From Streptomyces sp. NBC_00510 (lineage in GTDB: Bacteria > Actinomycetota > Actinomycetes > Streptomycetales > Streptomycetaceae): a DNA stretch of 64,000 nt. The notes under the pieces were generated by a model, which ran no database searches, was not told the DNA's origin, and saw only the letters and a program-made list of their open reading frames with translations. Made by a program: the position numbers and the translations under genes. The stretch lies in assembly GCA_036013505.1 (NCBI GenBank), contig CP107851.1, positions 2,108,001-2,172,000 on the forward strand. Direction: 5' to 3'. How positions within the stretch are numbered: the first letter of the stretch is position 1; each line of letters starts with the position of its first letter. Positions 44,990-52,843 of this stretch are shown here, piece after piece.

Positions 44990-45145
44990 TCAGCGGTGGC
45001 GGTGGTGCCCGACGCGCTCGCGGACGTAGAACGTGAGCAGCCAGACACCGACCACGCCCGCGGCGACGAAGAAGACGGGGAACGAGGTGTACGAGACGGT
45101 GCCCAGGAGGATCCCCATGGCGACCAGGACGACGAGGAGGGTCAC
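44990..45145 (-). CDS. Very small membrane protein (51 residues)
   Basis: Two short helices, LLVVLVAMGILLGTVSYTSF and FFVAAGVVGVWLLTFYV, end in a basic RERVGHHRHR tail. GTG 45145 with GAAAGG upstream is the best start; the frame is open to 45178. It is divergent from the TetR gene across the large palindrome, and may be under its control. Function unknown. Confidence 0.65.
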   Translation of the reverse strand: MTLLVVLVAMGILLGTVSYTSFPVFFVAAGVVGVWLLTFYVRERVGHHRHR

Positions 45146-45202
45146 GGACGTGTGCCTTTCTCGGTTGCCGGATGGCACTGCGGGCTGCGGACGACGTCAC
45201 AG

Positions 45203-45238
45203 CTCAGTGAACAACTGGAATAACAGTTGTTCACTGAG
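45203..45238. promoter_or_regulatory. 36-bp perfect palindromic operator between a TetR gene and small membrane proteins
   Basis: CTCAGTGAACAACTG at 45203-45217 is followed by GAATAA and its exact complement at 45224-45238. All 15 pairs match. It lies 50 bases before the TetR start and 58 before the divergent membrane-protein gene, in a locally AT-rich island, so one regulator could control both directions. Confidence 0.8.
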
Positions 45239-45288
45239 TCGGTACTCTACTCTCGCGCAACTCGGCGAACGGCTGTTTACTGGATGAC

Positions 45289-45918
45289 ATGAGTCACACC
45301 CTCGGGGTCCGTGAGGCCCAGAAGCAGCAGACCCGGCGGGCCCTCCTCGACGCGGGCCTGCGCCTGCTGGAGAACCAGAGCCTGAGCAGCCTGGGGCTGC
45401 GCGAGGTCACCCGCGAAGTGGGGGTCGCGCCCGCCGGGTTCTACCGGCACTTCCGCGACATGGGCGATCTCGGAGTGGCCCTGGTCGCCGAGTCGCTGGG
45501 CAGCCTGCACGCGATGATCCGGGCGATCCTGGCCGAGCAGGACGACGCCGAGGAGGTCATCGCCCGCTCCGTCCGCGTCATCACCCTGCACGTGCGCGGC
45601 CACCGGTCGCACATCCGCTTCATCGCCCGCGAGCGGCACGGCGGGGTGCAGGCCGTCCGCGAGGCCATCGCCGCCGAACTCTCGCTCTTCGCCGACGAAG
45701 TGGCCGAGGCGCTCGGCGCGCAACCCGTCTCGCACGGCTGGACGGCCGAGGACGTACGCATGCTCGCCGAGCTGTACGTGGACCGCATGCTGATGACGGC
45801 GATCGCCTTCATGGAGGCGCCGGCCGACGACGCCGCGACCGAGGAGAACATCGCGGAGCGGGCCCGCAAGGAGCTCTACCTGATCCACCTGGGACGTCGG
45901 CACTGGCTGGACGTCTGA
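45289..45918 (+). CDS. TetR-family regulator (FabR-like)
   Basis: A 209-residue TetR protein. The DNA-binding part reads RRALLDAGLRLLENQSLSSL and LREVTREVGVAPAGFYRHFRDMGDLG, which resembles FabR-type regulators of unsaturated fatty acid synthesis. The remainder is helical, with an RFIARERHGGVQAVREAI stretch also seen in that group. The start ATG 45289 lies just after the palindrome. Its targets could include membrane-lipid genes, but none are adjacent. Confidence 0.87.
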   Translation: MSHTLGVREAQKQQTRRALLDAGLRLLENQSLSSLGLREVTREVGVAPAGFYRHFRDMGDLGVALVAESLGSLHAMIRAILAEQDDAEEVIARSVRVITLHVRGHRSHIRFIARERHGGVQAVREAIAAELSLFADEVAEALGAQPVSHGWTAEDVRMLAELYVDRMLMTAIAFMEAPADDAATEENIAERARKELYLIHLGRRHWLDV

Positions 45919-45925
45919 GGGCGAA

Positions 45926-45956
45926 TTGACACTTGCGTGGACCCACCATCTAGGGT
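45926..45956 (+). promoter_or_regulatory. Promoter of the YceI gene, leaderless
   Basis: TTGACA (45926-45931), 19 bases, TAGGGT (45951-45956). The ATG follows six bases after the -10, so transcription should begin at or next to the start codon, and no ribosome-binding site is present. Confidence 0.7.
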
Positions 45957-45962
45957 GGTCGC

Positions 45963-46874
45963 ATGGCTTTCGCACTCTTTCGGCGCAATCGGACGGCCAA
46001 CGGCACCACGAACCCGGCCCTGTTGCCACCGATCGCCAGGGGCGCGGGACTGATCAGCTGTCAGGTGCTCGACCCCGCGGGCCGGCCGATGGGCGGAGCC
46101 GAGGTCACCGTGTCCGACGCCCGCACCCACCGCACGCAGGTGAGGGCGATCAGCGACCCGTACGGGACGTTCCTCGCCACCCTGCCGCCCGGGCACCACT
46201 CCGTGATGATCAGCGCGGACGGCATGCGGCCCTACCGGGGCACGGTGGAGATCGCGGAGGGACTCCAGTCCCCCATCGGCACGGTGCGGTTGGCGCCCGC
46301 ACCGGGACTCGAACTGCCGCCGCCGGGCACCTGGTTCTTCGACCCGCCGCACACGGCCGTCCGGTTCATCGCCAAGCACGTCGGCATGGCCCATGTGCAC
46401 GGCCGTTTCGACCGCTTCGAGGGCGGCATACGCGTCGCGGAACGCATGGAGGACTCCCACGTCGAGATCACCATCGACGCCGCGAGCATCAACACCGGCA
46501 ACCGGACCCGGGACAACCACCTGCGCTCCGGCGACTTCCTGGACGTGGCCGCCCATCCCTGGATCCGGTTCGCGAGCGACCGCTTCGTGCACCAGGGCGG
46601 TTCGCGGTGGGCCGTCCACGGCCACCTCAGCATGCACGGCACCAGCCGCTCGGTCACCCTGGACACCGACTACCTGGGCATGGCGACCGGCGGCTACGGC
46701 GAGGAGCTGCGCTGCGCCGCCCTCGCCACCGCCGAACTGCACCGCGACGACTACACCCTCAACTGGCAGAGCATGCTGGCGCGGGGCATCGCGGTGGTGG
46801 GCCCGACCATCAAGCTGGAACTCGACGTCCAGGCCATGTTCTCCAGCCACGACACCCCGACACCACCGGAGTAG
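45963..46874 (+). CDS. YceI-family protein with N-terminal Ig-like (carboxypeptidase-regulatory) domain
   Basis: A 303-residue fusion. Residues 25-110 form a small beta-sandwich of the carboxypeptidase-regulatory type (VLDPAGRPMGGAEVTVSDA, TLPPGHHSVMISADGM). Residues 118-295 are the YceI lipocalin-like barrel (GTWFFDPPHTAVRFIAKHVG, GDFLDVAAHPWIRFAS, HGTSRSVTLDTDYLG), which binds isoprenoid-like lipids. No signal peptide is evident, unlike E. coli YceI, so it is probably cytoplasmic. Confidence 0.88.
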   Translation: MAFALFRRNRTANGTTNPALLPPIARGAGLISCQVLDPAGRPMGGAEVTVSDARTHRTQVRAISDPYGTFLATLPPGHHSVMISADGMRPYRGTVEIAEGLQSPIGTVRLAPAPGLELPPPGTWFFDPPHTAVRFIAKHVGMAHVHGRFDRFEGGIRVAERMEDSHVEITIDAASINTGNRTRDNHLRSGDFLDVAAHPWIRFASDRFVHQGGSRWAVHGHLSMHGTSRSVTLDTDYLGMATGGYGEELRCAALATAELHRDDYTLNWQSMLARGIAVVGPTIKLELDVQAMFSSHDTPTPPE

Positions 46875-46888
46875 CGCCGCGCGCGCCC

Positions 46889-47683
46889 TCAGCCCGCGGA
46901 GGGCACGGGTGTGATGACGGCGAAGGCCGCGCCCTGCGGGTCGACGACCTGGCCGAAGCGCCCGACCTCCGGCATGTCCATCGCGGGGACGCGGATCGTG
47001 CCGCCGGCCTCGACGGCCTTGGCGAGCGTGGCGTCGCAGTCGGCCACCGCGAAGTACGGCAGCCAGTGCCCGCCGGCGCCCGCGGCCAGCATCTCCTCGT
47101 CGAGCTGCATGACGCCGCCGTGGGCGTCACTCTCGCCGCCGCCCGCAGGGGAGACCATGGTGTAGACGTTGCCGGGCATCTGGGAGTCCTCGGTCTTCCA
47201 CTCGAAGACCGAGCGGTAGAAGGCCAGCGCCGCGGGCGCGTCGGTGGTGTAGAGCTCGGTCCAGTACAGGGAGCCGGGCTCGTTGACGACGTCCAGGCCC
47301 TTGTTGGCGCCCGGCTGCCACACGCAGAACCGGGCCCCGGTCGGATCGGCGTACGCCGCCATCCGCCCGAGGTCGAAGACGTCCATGGGGGAGAACCGCA
47401 CGCCGCCGCCCGCCTGTTCGACGGACTTGGTGGTGGCGTCGGCGTCGGCCGTCTGGAAGAACGGCTCCCAGGCGGCGGTGGTGACGCCGGGTTCGTTGTT
47501 CGGGCCGATGCCCGCGACGGTCCGGTCGCCGGTACGGAACATGCCGTAGCCGCCGGCCTCCGGTCCGGCCGAGAGGAAGTCCCAGCCGAAGACCTCGCGG
47601 TAGTAGGCCACCGAGGCCTCGACGTCGGGAGTGCCCAGGTCGAGCCAGTTGGGGGCGCCGGGAACGTAGTTGGTGCTGAGCAT
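46889..47683 (-). CDS. VOC-superfamily protein, two-domain (first of a tandem pair)
   Basis: A 264-residue protein made of two glyoxalase/VOC modules: LDLGTPDVEASVAYYREVFGW starts the first, TELYTTDAPAALAFYRSVFEW the second. Modules end in VCVWQPG-like and FAVITPVPS strands. Similar Streptomyces proteins are annotated as hydroxylases or glyoxalases without proof. GAAGGAG precedes ATG 47683. The next gene is a paralogue with the same layout. Confidence 0.85.
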   Translation of the reverse strand: MLSTNYVPGAPNWLDLGTPDVEASVAYYREVFGWDFLSAGPEAGGYGMFRTGDRTVAGIGPNNEPGVTTAAWEPFFQTADADATTKSVEQAGGGVRFSPMDVFDLGRMAAYADPTGARFCVWQPGANKGLDVVNEPGSLYWTELYTTDAPAALAFYRSVFEWKTEDSQMPGNVYTMVSPAGGGESDAHGGVMQLDEEMLAAGAGGHWLPYFAVADCDATLAKAVEAGGTIRVPAMDMPEVGRFGQVVDPQGAAFAVITPVPSAG

Positions 47684-47766
47684 GGTGTGCTCCTTCGACG
47701 GGGATGCTGTGCCCTGGTCGCTCCCAGTCTTGCAGCGGGCACTGACAGTGGCCCCGTGCCGCTCCG

Positions 47767-48558
47767 TCAGCTCTGCCGTGGCTGGCTGGCGATGACCGCG
47801 AACAGCGCGCCGAAGGGGTCCGCGAGGTGCGCGAAGCGCCCGACGCCCTCGGCGTGCTGCGGCGCCATGACGACCGTCCCGCCGAGCTGTCCGGCCTTGG
47901 CGACGACCGCGTCGGCGTCCTCGACCTCGAAGTAGGGCAGCCACCGCGGGGTGACGCCGGCGGCCCTCATCTCCTCGGTGATCTCCACGATGCCGCCCAG
48001 GGACGCCTCCCGGCCGCCGCCCGAGGTCGACAGCACGGCGTAGCGGGTGGTGCCCAGCGGCACGTCCTGCGCCTGCCACTCGAAGACCGCGCCGTAGAAG
48101 GCGCCGGCCGCGGCGGCGTCCGGCGCGTACAGCTCCGCCCACCCGAGGCTGCCCGGCTCGGTGACCACGTCGAGGCCCTTGGTGTCGCGGGGCTGCCACA
48201 CGGCGAACTCCGCTCCCCCGGGGTCGGTGAAACCGGCCATCCGGCCGTTGCTGAAGACGTCGAAGGGCGCGAAGCGGACCGTGCCGCCGGCCTGCTCGAC
48301 CGCCTTGGCGGTGGCGTCGGCGTCGGCCGTCTGGAAGTACAGCGTCCAGGAGGACCGCATGCCCTCCTCGCTGAGCGGCCCGAACGCGGCCACGGTCTTC
48401 CCGCCGAGACGGAAGAAGCCGTAGCCGCCGGCCTCGGGCCCGAGCGACTGTGCGTCCCAGGCGAAGAGCCCGGTGTAGAAGGAGACCGCCGCCCCGAGGT
48501 CCGCGCTGCCCAGGTCGATCCAGTTCGGGGCGCCGTTGACGTACTGGGTGGTGAGCAT
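47767..48558 (-). CDS. VOC-superfamily protein, two-domain (second of the pair)
   Basis: A 263-residue paralogue of the neighbour: IDLGSADLGAAVSFYTGLFAW and AELYAPDAAAAGAFYGAVFEW begin its two modules. It lies upstream in the same direction, 83 bases from the other gene, and AAGGAG precedes ATG 48558. The tandem pair implies duplication followed by divergence. The metal-ligand pattern is degenerate, so catalysis is uncertain. Confidence 0.85.
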   Translation of the reverse strand: MLTTQYVNGAPNWIDLGSADLGAAVSFYTGLFAWDAQSLGPEAGGYGFFRLGGKTVAAFGPLSEEGMRSSWTLYFQTADADATAKAVEQAGGTVRFAPFDVFSNGRMAGFTDPGGAEFAVWQPRDTKGLDVVTEPGSLGWAELYAPDAAAAGAFYGAVFEWQAQDVPLGTTRYAVLSTSGGGREASLGGIVEITEEMRAAGVTPRWLPYFEVEDADAVVAKAGQLGGTVVMAPQHAEGVGRFAHLADPFGALFAVIASQPRQS

Positions 48559-48653
48559 GGCGGTCTCCTTGGCCTGCGTGCGTGCCCGGTGCTGCCGTGG
48601 TCCCGGTGTCCGTGTTCAGTCTGGCACCGGTGCCCGGCTCGCGCCGGGCGGCG

Positions 48654-49424
48654 TCACTTCCCCTGGGTGAACGCGTCGTAGGCCTTGAGCACGTCGTCCG
48701 TGGGGCCGTCCATCCGCAGCGTGCCGTGCTCCAGCCAGATGGCGCGGTCGCAGGTGTCGCGGATCGACTTGTTGTTGTGGCTGACCAGGAAGACGGTGCC
48801 GGCCTCCTTGCGCAGCTCGCGGATCCGCGCCTCGGAGCGCTTGCGGAACCGGTTGTCGCCGGTGGCGAGCGCCTCGTCGATCATCAGGACGTCGTGGCTC
48901 CTGGCCGCGGCGATCGAGAAGCGCAGCCGGGCCGCCATGCCGGAGGAGTAGGTCCGCATCGGAAGGGAGATGAAGTCACCCTTCTCGTTGATGCCGGAGA
49001 ACTCGACGATCGAGTCGTAGCGCTGCCGCACCTCGTCCTGCGACATCCCCATCGCGAGGCCGCCGAGCATGATGTTGCGCTCGCCGGTCAGGTCGTTCAT
49101 CAGGGCGGCGTTCACGCCGAGCAGCGAGGGCTGCCCCTGGGTGTACACCTTGCCGCTCTCCGCGGGCAGCAGCCCCGCGACCGCCTTGAGGAGGGTCGAC
49201 TTGCCCGAGCCGTTGGAGCCGATCAGCCCGATCGACTCGCCCCGGTAGGCGGTGAAGCTCACGCCGCGCACGGCGTGCACCTTGCGGACGTTCGGGTTGC
49301 CTCCCTTGCGGCGGACCAGCCGCGACAGGGCGTTGACCGCGGTGCCGCGGCCGGCCCCGGCGCCGTGCACCCGGTACACGATGTGCAGGTCGTCCACGAT
49401 CACGGTGGGGATGCGCTCAGCCAC
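48654..49424 (-). CDS. ABC transporter ATPase, TagH-like (polysaccharide/teichoic acid export)
   Basis: A 256-residue ATPase with Walker A GSNGSGKST, signature TYSSGMAARLRFS and Walker B HDVLMIDEAL, then the H-loop LVSHNNKSI. The SSGM signature and DEAL Walker B are specific to the TagH/RfbE/Wzt group that exports wall polymers. It starts at GTG 49424, overlapping the permease gene by eight bases. Unlike longer TagH or Wzt proteins it has no C-terminal extension. Confidence 0.9.
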   Translation of the reverse strand: MAERIPTVIVDDLHIVYRVHGAGAGRGTAVNALSRLVRRKGGNPNVRKVHAVRGVSFTAYRGESIGLIGSNGSGKSTLLKAVAGLLPAESGKVYTQGQPSLLGVNAALMNDLTGERNIMLGGLAMGMSQDEVRQRYDSIVEFSGINEKGDFISLPMRTYSSGMAARLRFSIAAARSHDVLMIDEALATGDNRFRKRSEARIRELRKEAGTVFLVSHNNKSIRDTCDRAIWLEHGTLRMDGPTDDVLKAYDAFTQGK

Positions 49425-50334
49425 GGCCGTACCTCTCCTCAGCCTTCCAGAACCACACGAAGCCCCCGACACCCATGACCAGGGCCCAGCCCAGGGCGAC
49501 CGCCCACACGTGGGGCGGCAGCTGCTCGGAGGTGAAACTGTCGATCAGCGCGAAGCGCATCAGGTCGATGTAGACCGCCGCGGGGTTCAGACCGAGCAGG
49601 ATCTTCACGGCCTGCGGCGCGTGCGCCGCCACGTGGCTGATGCTGTACATGACACCGGAGGTGTACATCCAGGTCCGCAGGATGAACGGCATCAGCTGCG
49701 CGAGGTCGGTCATCTTGCTGCCGAGCCGCGCCATCACCAGCGCCAGGCCCGCGTTGAACACCGACTGCAGGATCAGCGCCGGGATCGCGAGCAGCCAGGA
49801 CGGCCTCGGCACCTCGCCGGTCATCAGCACGATGGCGAAGAGCACGAGCATCGACATCAGCAACTGCTGCAGCTGCATGATCGTCTGCGCGATCGGCAGG
49901 CTGGCGCGGGGGAAGTGCAGGGCCCGCACCAGGCCGAGGTTGCCCGAGATCGCACGCACGCCCGCCATCACCGAGGACTGGGTGAAGGTGTAGACGAAGA
50001 TGCCGGTGACCAGGAACGCGATGTAGTTGTCCACGCCGCGGTCGGTGCCCAGCAGCAGGCCGAAGATCAGGTAGTACACCGCCGCGTTGAGCAGCGGGGT
50101 CAGCACCTGCCACAGTTGGCCCAGGCGCGCCCGCGTGTACTGCGCCGACACACGGGCCGTGGCGTACGAGGTGATGAAGTGCCGGCGTCCCCACAGCTGC
50201 CGCACGTAGGCGCCCAGACCGGGACGGGCCCCGCTCACCGTGAGGCCGTACTTGGCCGCCAGCTCTGCGGGGGACGGCGCCGGAGCGCCGGGCGGCGCGG
50301 GCGCCGCTGAGGAGGACTCGATGTCAAGGCTCAC
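49417..50334 (-). CDS. ABC transporter permease, TagG-like
   Basis: A 305-residue permease with six helices of the ABC-2 type. It includes RARLGQLWQVLTPLLNAAVYYLIFGLLLG near the start, LVTGIFVYTFTQSSVMAG and LPIAQTIMQLQQLLMSMLVLF in the middle, and LNPAAVYIDLMRFALIDSF near the end. The N-terminus is proline/alanine-rich. Start GTG 50334. Together with the ATPase it should export a wall glycopolymer or its lipid-linked precursor; no biosynthetic genes are nearby. Confidence 0.88.
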   Translation of the reverse strand: MSLDIESSSAAPAPPGAPAPSPAELAAKYGLTVSGARPGLGAYVRQLWGRRHFITSYATARVSAQYTRARLGQLWQVLTPLLNAAVYYLIFGLLLGTDRGVDNYIAFLVTGIFVYTFTQSSVMAGVRAISGNLGLVRALHFPRASLPIAQTIMQLQQLLMSMLVLFAIVLMTGEVPRPSWLLAIPALILQSVFNAGLALVMARLGSKMTDLAQLMPFILRTWMYTSGVMYSISHVAAHAPQAVKILLGLNPAAVYIDLMRFALIDSFTSEQLPPHVWAVALGWALVMGVGGFVWFWKAEERYGRG

Positions 50335-50440
50335 GAGGGGGGCGCTTCCGTTCGGGGGGTGAGGCGCAAGGGGGGGTGGTTGTGCGCCGACGGAACGAGA
50401 CCGTATCGTCGTTACCAGGACGTTAGACCACACGAGCGTT

Positions 50441-50476
50441 GGAACGCAACCGTTCCGTCCCGTCGTCGCGTAGGCT
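50441..50476 (+). promoter_or_regulatory. Operator and -10 box of the TetR gene divergent from tagGH
   Basis: GGAACG-CAAC-CGTTCC at 50441-50456 is a perfect inverted repeat. TAGGCT at 50471-50476 is a likely -10, eight bases before the TetR ATG, implying a leaderless transcript and an operator over the -35 region. The site also lies 107 bases from the permease start. Confidence 0.65.
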
Positions 50477-50483
50477 GCCGGAC

Positions 50484-51095
50484 ATGGCACCGGACACCGC
50501 ACCCCCACGACGCGCCCCCGCCGGGGCGGCTGTGCTCCGAGACGATGTCACGGAGGCGATCCGGGCGGCCGTCTTCGAGGAGCTCGCCGCGGTCGGGTAC
50601 GGCCGGATGTCCATCGAGGGCATCGCACGGCGCGCGGGCGTGGGCAAGGCCGCGGTCTACCGGCGCTGGCGTTCCAAGCTGCCGCTCGTCCTTGACGTGG
50701 TCTCCGCGGTCGCGGCGCTCGGCGTGCCGGCGCCCGCCACGGGCAGCCTGCCGGGCGACATCCGGATGCTGCTGGAGGTGACGGCGCGGGCGCTGCGGCA
50801 CCCCGTCGCCTCGCAGATCATCCCCGACCTGCTGGCGGAGGCCTCGCGCAACCCGGAGATCGCCGAGACCCTGCAGACGGCGCTGCGCAACACCCAGCGC
50901 GGCATCGCCACCGCCATCGTCGAGGCCGCGGTCGAACGCGGCGAGCTCCCCGCCGGCACGGACTGCGACCTCGCGCTCGACCTCATGGCCGGCCCCCTCT
51001 ACTGGCGCCTCGCGGTCCTCCGCTCCCCCCTCACCCCCCGCTACCTCGACCGTCTCGCCGCCGCCACGGCCGCGGCCCTGGCGGCGTCGGCCTGA
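50484..51095 (+). CDS. TetR-family regulator
   Basis: A 203-residue TetR protein. The DNA-binding helices read VTEAIRAAVFEELAAVGYG and IEGIARRAGVGKAAVYRRWRSK; the C-terminal domain contains HPVASQIIPDLLAEASRNPE and fits the TetR_C_16/33-like group. ATG 50484 has no ribosome site and follows a -10 box closely. It is divergent from the TagGH exporter and probably controls itself through the GGAACG palindrome. The 3' end overlaps a convergent small gene. Confidence 0.88.
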   Translation: MAPDTAPPRRAPAGAAVLRDDVTEAIRAAVFEELAAVGYGRMSIEGIARRAGVGKAAVYRRWRSKLPLVLDVVSAVAALGVPAPATGSLPGDIRMLLEVTARALRHPVASQIIPDLLAEASRNPEIAETLQTALRNTQRGIATAIVEAAVERGELPAGTDCDLALDLMAGPLYWRLAVLRSPLTPRYLDRLAAATAAALAASA

Positions 51096-51385
51096 CGCCC
51101 GCGCGTGCCGGGCTCCAGGTAGACCTGGCCCAGGGGACTGTGGCGCAGCCGCCGGACCTCGAGGTCCGTGATCGACGCGGCTGCGTCCTGGTCGGCCTGG
51201 TCGCGGGCCGCGGCTCGCCCCATCGCGGCGGCCACGGCGGCGCCGGCTCCTTCCTTGGTGTCGTCGACGACGTAGTAGTGCCAGGTCTCGCCGCTGCGGG
51301 CCGCGTGGCGGCGCAGGCCCACGAGCCACTGGTCCGCGCAGGTCGCGGGGCCGGCCGGGTGCTGCCGGTCGATGGTGGTGTGCAT
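51041..51385 (-). CDS. Small hypothetical protein
   Basis: A 114-residue protein with a plausible start: GGGAGCAGAAGG precedes ATG 51385. The N-terminal half (WLVGLRRHAARSGETWHYYVVDDTK) looks like real protein; the C-terminus is Ala/Arg-rich and antisense to the TetR 3' end for 55 bases. The true stop may be a recent extension. No family recognised. Confidence 0.55.
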   Translation of the reverse strand: MHTTIDRQHPAGPATCADQWLVGLRRHAARSGETWHYYVVDDTKEGAGAAVAAAMGRAAARDQADQDAAASITDLEVRRLRHSPLGQVYLEPGTRGRQADAARAAAVAAARRSR

Positions 51386-51507
51386 GCCTTCTGCTCCCCT
51401 GGATCAGTCGGCCACCGGGGGTGGTGGTCGGCCGGGGCCGCCCGCCGGCTCGGTGCGGTCGGCGGGCGGCCTCGTGGCGGTCACGTCCCGTGCGGGCCGC
51501 GGCCCGG

Positions 51508-52554
51508 TCAGATCGTGGACGCGTCGATCACGAAGCGGTAGCGCACGTCGCTGGCGAGGATGCGCCGGAAGGCCTCGTTGATCCGGTCCGCGGGGATCAG
51601 CTCGATCTCCGCGCCGAAGCCGTGCGCCGCGCAGAAGTCCAGCATTTCCTGCGTCTCCGCGATGCCGCCGATCAAGGAACCGGCGATGGTCCTGCGGCCG
51701 GTGATCACGGAGAAGAGGTCCAGGGAGATCGGCTCCTCGGGCAGGCCGACGTTCACCAGGGCGCCGTCGGTCTTCAGCAGCTTGAGGTAGGCGCCGAAGT
51801 CGAGCGGGGCCGAGACGGTGGACAGGATGATGTCGAAGGTGCCCTCGAGCTCCTCGAACGTCCTCGGGTCGCTGGTGGCGCGGTAGTGGTCGGCGCCCAG
51901 CCGCAGCCCGTCGTCCTTCTTGCGCAGGGACTGCGAGAGCACCGTCACCTCGGCGCCGAGCGCATGGGCGATCTTGACGGCCAGGTGACCGAGGCCGCCC
52001 ATGCCCAGGACCGCCACCTTCCTGCCCGGTCCGGCGCCGAAGTGCCGGAGCGGGGAGTAGGTGGTGATGCCGGCGCAGAGCAGGGGCGCGGCCACGTCCA
52101 GGGAGAGGCCGTCGGGGATGCGCAGGACGTAGTTCTCGTCGACGACGATGGCCCGGGAGTAGCCGCCGTAAGTGGGCTCGCCGTCCTTGCCGACCGCGTT
52201 GTACGTGAAGATCATTCCGCCGCCCGTGCAGTACTGCTCCAGGCCCGCCTTGCAGTTGTCGCAGGTGCGGCACGAGTCGACCATGCAGCCGACGCCCACC
52301 CGGTCACCGGCCTGGAACTTCGTGACGCCGGGGCCGACTTCGGAGACGACGCCGGCGATCTCGTGGCCGGGGACCATCGGGAAGATCGCCTCACCCCAGC
52401 CCTCGTCGACCTGGTGGATGTCGGAATGACAGATGCCGGCGTACTTGACGTCGATCAGGACGTCGAACTCGCCGACCTCGCGACGCTCGATGGTGGTGCG
52501 CTCCAGCGGGGACTTGGGAGCGTGAGCGGCGTACGCGTGGGTGGTGCTGGTCAT
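51508..52554 (-). CDS. Zinc-dependent NAD(P) alcohol dehydrogenase (YahK/CAD type)
   Basis: A 348-residue MDR enzyme. Catalytic zinc ligands are in [12 protein letters not shown] and [10 protein letters not shown]; the structural zinc site is [15 protein letters not shown], and the cofactor motif is [15 protein letters not shown]. The [13 protein letters not shown] segment suits NADP-dependent cinnamyl-alcohol-type dehydrogenases such as YahK, which reduce many aldehydes. TGAGGAG lies before ATG 52554. It is divergent from an XRE regulator. Confidence 0.92.
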   Translation of the reverse strand: MTSTTHAYAAHAPKSPLERTTIERREVGEFDVLIDVKYAGICHSDIHQVDEGWGEAIFPMVPGHEIAGVVSEVGPGVTKFQAGDRVGVGCMVDSCRTCDNCKAGLEQYCTGGGMIFTYNAVGKDGEPTYGGYSRAIVVDENYVLRIPDGLSLDVAAPLLCAGITTYSPLRHFGAGPGRKVAVLGMGGLGHLAVKIAHALGAEVTVLSQSLRKKDDGLRLGADHYRATSDPRTFEELEGTFDIILSTVSAPLDFGAYLKLLKTDGALVNVGLPEEPISLDLFSVITGRRTIAGSLIGGIAETQEMLDFCAAHGFGAEIELIPADRINEAFRRILASDVRYRFVIDASTI

Positions 52555-52582
52555 GTCCGTGGTCTCCTCAAGGATTGATGCC

Positions 52583-52597
52583 ATCACGTTCGGTGAT
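52583..52597. promoter_or_regulatory. ATCAC-N5-GTGAT inverted repeat in the alcohol dehydrogenase leader
   Basis: A perfect five-base inverted repeat with GTTCG spacer, 29 bases before the dehydrogenase ATG. The 289-bp gap to the XRE gene otherwise shows only GC-rich sequence and, near the XRE start, a GAGAAT -10-like box (52832-52837). Function as an operator is possible but weakly supported. Confidence 0.3.
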
Positions 52598-52843
52598 CGC
52601 GGCAGGCGGCGGCAGCCTCGATGCGCTCGGGGATGCCGTCTGCGGGAGGGGAGGGGGACCGGGAACGGGGGGCTCGGCTGGATCCGTGCCTGCCCGGTGG
52701 GCCTCCGCAATCCAGGACACCACGCGGGAACCGGGCCGCAGGGGCCGCTTTCCGGCCCTGACCTGCCGGGGAATCGGCTGCGTAGGACTCGGCGACCCCC
52801 TTTCCCGGGTCGCCCGCGTCACCTGGCGAGCGAGAATGGACGC

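Noticed and set aside
49417..50508. Longer TagG permease starting at 50508
   Set aside because: The extra residues overlap the divergent TetR promoter and start codon; GTG 50334 leaves a normal intergenic gap.
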